64,000 bases of DNA from Butyrivibrio sp. LB2008. Lineage in GTDB: Bacteria > Bacillota > Clostridia > Lachnospirales > Lachnospiraceae. The position numbers and the translations under genes were made by a program. Below, piece after piece: positions 60,856 through 64,000 of this stretch (positions within the stretch are counted from its first letter, which is position 1; each line of letters begins with the position of its first letter). The stretch is from NCBI RefSeq assembly GCF_000621565.1, contig NZ_KK211307.1, positions 68,743-132,742 of the forward strand, read 5' to 3'. The notes under the pieces are model-generated. The model worked only from the letters and a program-made list of their open reading frames with translations. It did no database searches and was not told the origin of the DNA.

Positions 60856-62466
60856 ATGTTAAAAGACGGAAAGATTTGGATTGCCAATACAGAAGATGGT
60901 AAAAACGTATTTCTTTTGCCCAAGATGGCTAACAGACATGGGCTTGTAGCGGGTGCTACCGGAACGGGAAAAACGGTCACGCTTAAAGTCTTGGCGGAAT
61001 CCTTCAGCGACATGGGAGTTCCTGTATTTCTTGCAGATGTTAAGGGCGATCTCTCGGGAATGGTGTGTGAAGGCACGGATTCCGAGGATATGCAAAAGAG
61101 AATTCAGAAATTTGGGCTTGCGGAAGCGGGCTTTAAATATCAGAAATATCCGGCGACATTTTGGGATGTTTTTGGCGAGAAGGGAATACCGCTAAGGACA
61201 ACGGTTTCTGAGATGGGACCGCTTCTTTTGTCCAGAATATTGGGACTTAACGACCTTCAGAGAGACATTTTATCTATTGCATTCAAGATTGCGGATGATA
61301 ACAATCTTCTTTTGATAGATACAAAAGACCTCAAGGTGATGCTCAATTACATCTCGGAGAACAATAAAGAGTTTGCGGCTGATTACGGCAATATCAGTAA
61401 AGTTTCCGTTGCTGCGATCGTGAGAGCTATAGTATCGCTTGAGATTGCGGGTGCTGATAAGTTCTTCTTTGAGCCGGCGCTGAATATAAGAGATTGGTTC
61501 ACGACGGGAAGTGACGGCAAGGGAATGATCAATATTCTCGACAGCACAAGTCTTATCAATAACGGTACTTTGTACGCTACGTTCCTTTTATGGATGCTTT
61601 CGGAGCTCTTTGAGACGCTTCCGGAAGTCGGAGACCTTGATAAGCCCAAGATGGTGTTCTTCTTTGATGAGGCACATCTTTTGTTTGCTGATACGCCCAA
61701 ACTTCTTATGGATAAGATAGAGCAGGTGGTTAAGCTTATTCGTTCAAAAGGAGTGGGAATCTACTTTGTAACGCAGAATCCAAGGGACATTCCCGACGGT
61801 GTTCTTGCGCAACTTGGAAATAAGATTCAGCATGCGCTTCACGCATATACGCCGGCAGATATGAAGGCGGTGAAGGCTGCAGCTGATTCATTCAGGGAGA
61901 ATCCGGCATTTAAGACCGCGGATGTGATCCAGGAGCTCGGAACGGGTGAAGCTGTGTGCTCATTCCTTTCGGAGGACGGAACACCTACTGTCTGCGAGAA
62001 GGTTAAGATTTTACCGCCTCAGAGTAAGTTTGGCGGAATAGATGATTCTGTCAGGGAAAAAGAGATCAAGGGTAGTATGCTTTACAGCAAGTATTATGAG
62101 CCCGAAGATCCCGATTCTGCTTATGAATTCCTTGAGCGCAAAGGCCTTGCCGATGCGGAGGAAGCAGCTAAATTAAAGGCTGAAGCAGAAGCTGCGAAGG
62201 CAAAAGAGAAAGAGGAAGCCGCTGCAGCGAAGGCAAAAGAAAAAGAAGAGGCCGCAGCAGCAAAGAAGAAGGAAAGAGAAGAAGCTGCCGCTGAAAGAAA
62301 GAGAAAGCAGACAGCTAAAACAATAGGTAATTCAGTGGTTGGAACTGTCGGAAGAGAAGTTGGTAAGACAGTCGGAGGAAAGTTCGGAAAATTCGGAAAG
62401 ACTCTCGGCGGAAATCTTGGTGCCAGCCTTGGAAGAGGAATTCTTTCCACGTTGTTTAAATCTTAA
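60856..62466 (+). CDS. HerA-like ATPase (DUF853 family)
   Basis: A 536-residue protein: Walker A GATGTGKT at residues 33-40, Walker B FFFDEAHLLF at ~268-277, and VTQNPRDIPDGVLAQLGNKI downstream, the sensor and arginine-finger region of HerA/FtsK-type ring ATPases. An Ala/Lys/Glu-rich coiled coil (~435-485) leads to a glycine-rich basic tail. Relatives such as E. coli YjgR are presumed DNA translocases, but function is untested. No NurA partner is visible nearby. It has its own promoter and appears monocistronic. Confidence 0.85.
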   Translation: MLKDGKIWIANTEDGKNVFLLPKMANRHGLVAGATGTGKTVTLKVLAESFSDMGVPVFLADVKGDLSGMVCEGTDSEDMQKRIQKFGLAEAGFKYQKYPATFWDVFGEKGIPLRTTVSEMGPLLLSRILGLNDLQRDILSIAFKIADDNNLLLIDTKDLKVMLNYISENNKEFAADYGNISKVSVAAIVRAIVSLEIAGADKFFFEPALNIRDWFTTGSDGKGMINILDSTSLINNGTLYATFLLWMLSELFETLPEVGDLDKPKMVFFFDEAHLLFADTPKLLMDKIEQVVKLIRSKGVGIYFVTQNPRDIPDGVLAQLGNKIQHALHAYTPADMKAVKAAADSFRENPAFKTADVIQELGTGEAVCSFLSEDGTPTVCEKVKILPPQSKFGGIDDSVREKEIKGSMLYSKYYEPEDPDSAYEFLERKGLADAEEAAKLKAEAEAAKAKEKEEAAAAKAKEKEEAAAAKKKEREEAAAERKRKQTAKTIGNSVVGTVGREVGKTVGGKFGKFGKTLGGNLGASLGRGILSTLFKS

Positions 62467-62534
62467 GAATATGGTAGGAGCGTGAGCTCTTTAGGCTTTT
62501 GGAACTGACTCTTGGACAAAGATCTTTTTAAATA

Positions 62535-62650
62535 GAAAAAGCGCCTTTACAGGCGCCTGATATTTGGGAGGAGGGGTTGTCAGATGGGGAAATCTGACAA
62601 CCCGTGTATGAAAAAAAGTATTGTTGGGGGTTCAGAAGGTATGTTCTTCT
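62535..62650 (-). ncRNA. candidate small RNA A, C-rich, minus strand
   Basis: On the minus strand a promoter (TTGTCT at 62683-62678, 17-base spacer, TATAAC at 62660-62655) leads to about 115 nt. In order: a TCAGAAG/CTTCTGA hairpin at the 5' edge, unpaired ACCCCCAACAAT, a 12-bp hairpin GGGTTGTCAGAT/ATCTGACAACCC, unpaired CTCCTCCCAAATATCA, and a terminator GCGCCTGTAAAGGCGC with TTTTT. C-rich unpaired segments are typical of Gram-positive sRNAs that pair with ribosome binding sites. No gene on that strand explains the terminator. Confidence 0.55.
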
Positions 62651-62745
62651 GATGGTTATATGTTACAACCCAACTGTAGACAAAATGTGTCAGAACTCTA
62701 AAAGAAATATAACCTATTATTAAATAAGTATTGGAGTAAAATAAA

Positions 62746-63648
62746 ATGTCAGGAAATAATCGAAGAATAGACGGAAATATCCCCGGAGATCGTGACGGAT
62801 ACGGACACAGCGAAGAATATATGGCTATAGACAGATATGAAGACGAATTCAGAGATGATGAATACGGTGATGACTATAGGGATGGCTACAGAGACGACTA
62901 CAGAGATGATTACAGAGACGATTATGATGATGTAGACAGAGACCGTGACCGTTACAGAGATGACTATGACGACAGAGATTACGATCGTTACAGAGATGAT
63001 TATGACGACGCAGACAGAAATCGTGGTCGTTACAGAGACGATTACGATGATGTAGACAGAGGCAGAGATCGTGACCGTTACAGGGATGATGTCGATGACA
63101 GAGACCGCTATAGGGATGAAGACCGCGAGGAATATAGGAATCGCGGCAGTTATAGGAAGGAGGTAGGAAGTATAGATCGTTACAGAGATACAGACAGGAA
63201 TCGCGACAGAGGAAGAGACCGTGGCGAGCCTGCCAAAAATACATATATTCCAAGAGACAGAAAAAGATTTGCTTTCGGTAGATTGATATTTACGCTTATG
63301 GCTATTTGTCTGTCTTTGATGCTTTTCGTTAAAGTCGCATTGCCTAAGATCATAAATAAAGCAAAAAAAGCCGCTGCAGATAAGGCAGTAGACATAATGT
63401 ATGAGAATGTTGAAAAAATCGCGGGAGATAATCCCAAGGTAAAAAAGATACTGGAATCAATGTCTGAGGAAGACAAAGAGAAAGTAAGCGAGATCGTTGC
63501 AGAACACATGGATGCTGAGACGATGACCGATGTTATGGAATACGTGAATAAGAATGATCAGGCCGGACTCGTTGAATATGCTGCAGAGAATTTTACTCCG
63601 GAGGAGATGAGCGAGTTCAAGGACCTTTACGAAAAATATAGTAAATAA
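62746..63648 (+). CDS. Arg/Asp-repeat single-pass membrane protein
   Basis: A 300-residue protein. Residues ~30-165 are imperfect repeats of the type RYRDDYDD, giving a highly charged, probably disordered cytosolic domain. One transmembrane helix follows at ~180-202 (LIFTLMAICLSLMLFVKVAL), then an external helical domain of ~95 residues with repeated VEKIAGDNPKV- and MTDVMEYV-like helices. No signal peptide, so the N-terminus is likely inside. TTGGAG precedes the ATG. Function is unknown. Confidence 0.7.
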   Translation: MSGNNRRIDGNIPGDRDGYGHSEEYMAIDRYEDEFRDDEYGDDYRDGYRDDYRDDYRDDYDDVDRDRDRYRDDYDDRDYDRYRDDYDDADRNRGRYRDDYDDVDRGRDRDRYRDDVDDRDRYRDEDREEYRNRGSYRKEVGSIDRYRDTDRNRDRGRDRGEPAKNTYIPRDRKRFAFGRLIFTLMAICLSLMLFVKVALPKIINKAKKAAADKAVDIMYENVEKIAGDNPKVKKILESMSEEDKEKVSEIVAEHMDAETMTDVMEYVNKNDQAGLVEYAAENFTPEEMSEFKDLYEKYSK

Positions 63649-63676
63649 TTCAGAAATGCGTAGTAAATGAGATTAA

Positions 63677-63719
63677 AAAAAGCTTGTATCGATTTATTAT
63701 TTATCGATACAAGCTTTTT
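63677..63719. terminator. bidirectional intrinsic terminator
   Basis: A perfect long stem AAAGCTTGTATCGAT/ATCGATACAAGCTTT around a nine-base loop, flanked by A and T runs, after the Arg/Asp-rich protein gene. Confidence 0.9.
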
Positions 63720-63753
63720 TGTCAGATAAAAAAATAAAATTAATCCTGATACG

Positions 63754-63851
63754 CAAAAACACCCACGGGGGGACGTGAGTGCCTGCGATTTTCTTATGAG
63801 GGGGAGATAGTGATTAGCTCTACAGATTAGAGCAAACTTACATCACTAACT
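63754..63851 (-). ncRNA. candidate small RNA B, C-rich, minus strand
   Basis: On the minus strand TTGAAC (63883-63878), an 18-base spacer and TATTAT (63859-63854) lead to about 97 nt. It folds as TAGTGAT/ATCACTA enclosing GCTCTA/TAGAGC, then unpaired TCTCCCCCTCATAAG, then a terminator CACTCACG/CGTGGGTG with TTTTT. Layout (5' hairpin, C-rich linker, terminator) matches candidate A at 62535. The rest of the window to 64000 shows AT-rich DNA with no gene I can support. Confidence 0.55.
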
Positions 63852-64000
63852 TAATAATAACTATATACTAAAATTGTGTTCAAAAAGTGAAAAAATCAGA
63901 CTTTTTTTAAAAAAATTTACAACCCAGTAACCATCGGGGCTTTCGCTATTTTTTAAATCATTATTTCATTTTTAATAGAAAATAACGGTAATTCTGTTTC

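Overview
The window looks like chromosomal DNA from an anaerobic Firmicute of the Lachnospiraceae type (Butyrivibrio/Pseudobutyrivibrio-like). This rests on the AT-rich to moderate base composition, strong AGGAGG-type ribosome binding sites, occasional GTG/TTG starts, many lipobox lipoproteins, a Gram-positive LexA box and the gene families present. The genus is an inference. I see no tRNA, rRNA, CRISPR array or intact insertion sequence.

Layout. 1-970 is a gene-free block holding three repeat families. 975-12123 carries small metabolic and hypothetical genes (NUDIX, ANT(6)-like, YitT, DUF2262, SGNH esterase, MsrA, GNAT, lipoproteins). 12364-15840 is a decaying patch with a CoiA-like fragment, a PD-(D/E)XK-like protein, a small protein with a possible ADP-ribosyltransferase motif and a broken uracil-DNA-glycosylase-like gene. 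15955-21759 has sbcD-sbcC and an unknown helical protein. 21895-30961 is mixed (Rpn nuclease, deformylase-like, ATC hydrolase, metallo-beta-lactamase fold, XRE, GGDEF) and ends with an array of 54-bp hairpin repeats. 31059-33734 is a compact operon of macro domain/HTH, VWA and ADP-ribosylglycohydrolase genes behind a large inverted repeat. 33932-44073 has a secreted nuclease, CbrC, a radical SAM protein, a structured RNA, a transglutaminase-like lipoprotein, orphan immunity-type genes and a phosphoesterase.

44200-56880 is accessory DNA. It contains an antitoxin with a broken toxin, an integrase fragment, lipoproteins, a doubly damaged YhcG-type nuclease and a four-gene LXG-toxin-like cassette. 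About 300 bp, covering a terminator, paired 11-bp-spaced repeats, the promoter zone and the first ten codons of a low-molecular-weight phosphatase gene, occurs at 49485-49783 and again at 56579-56879. This is the footprint expected if a tyrosine integrase targets the phosphatase P-loop codons, with elements stacking at one site.

57358-64000 returns to chromosomal genes: MATE, a SOS operon (dinB then a yolD-like gene) with a LexA box between -35 and -10, a HerA/DUF853 ATPase and an Arg/Asp-rich membrane protein. It also holds two candidate minus-strand small RNAs, each with promoter, C-rich unpaired segment and terminator. A ~148-bp multi-hairpin repeat occurs three times (555, 57358, 59261); copy differences fall in loops or unpaired segments.

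Several genes are broken by one-base indels, mostly in short homopolymers. This could be real decay of accessory genes or assembly error, and it cannot be settled from the sequence alone.
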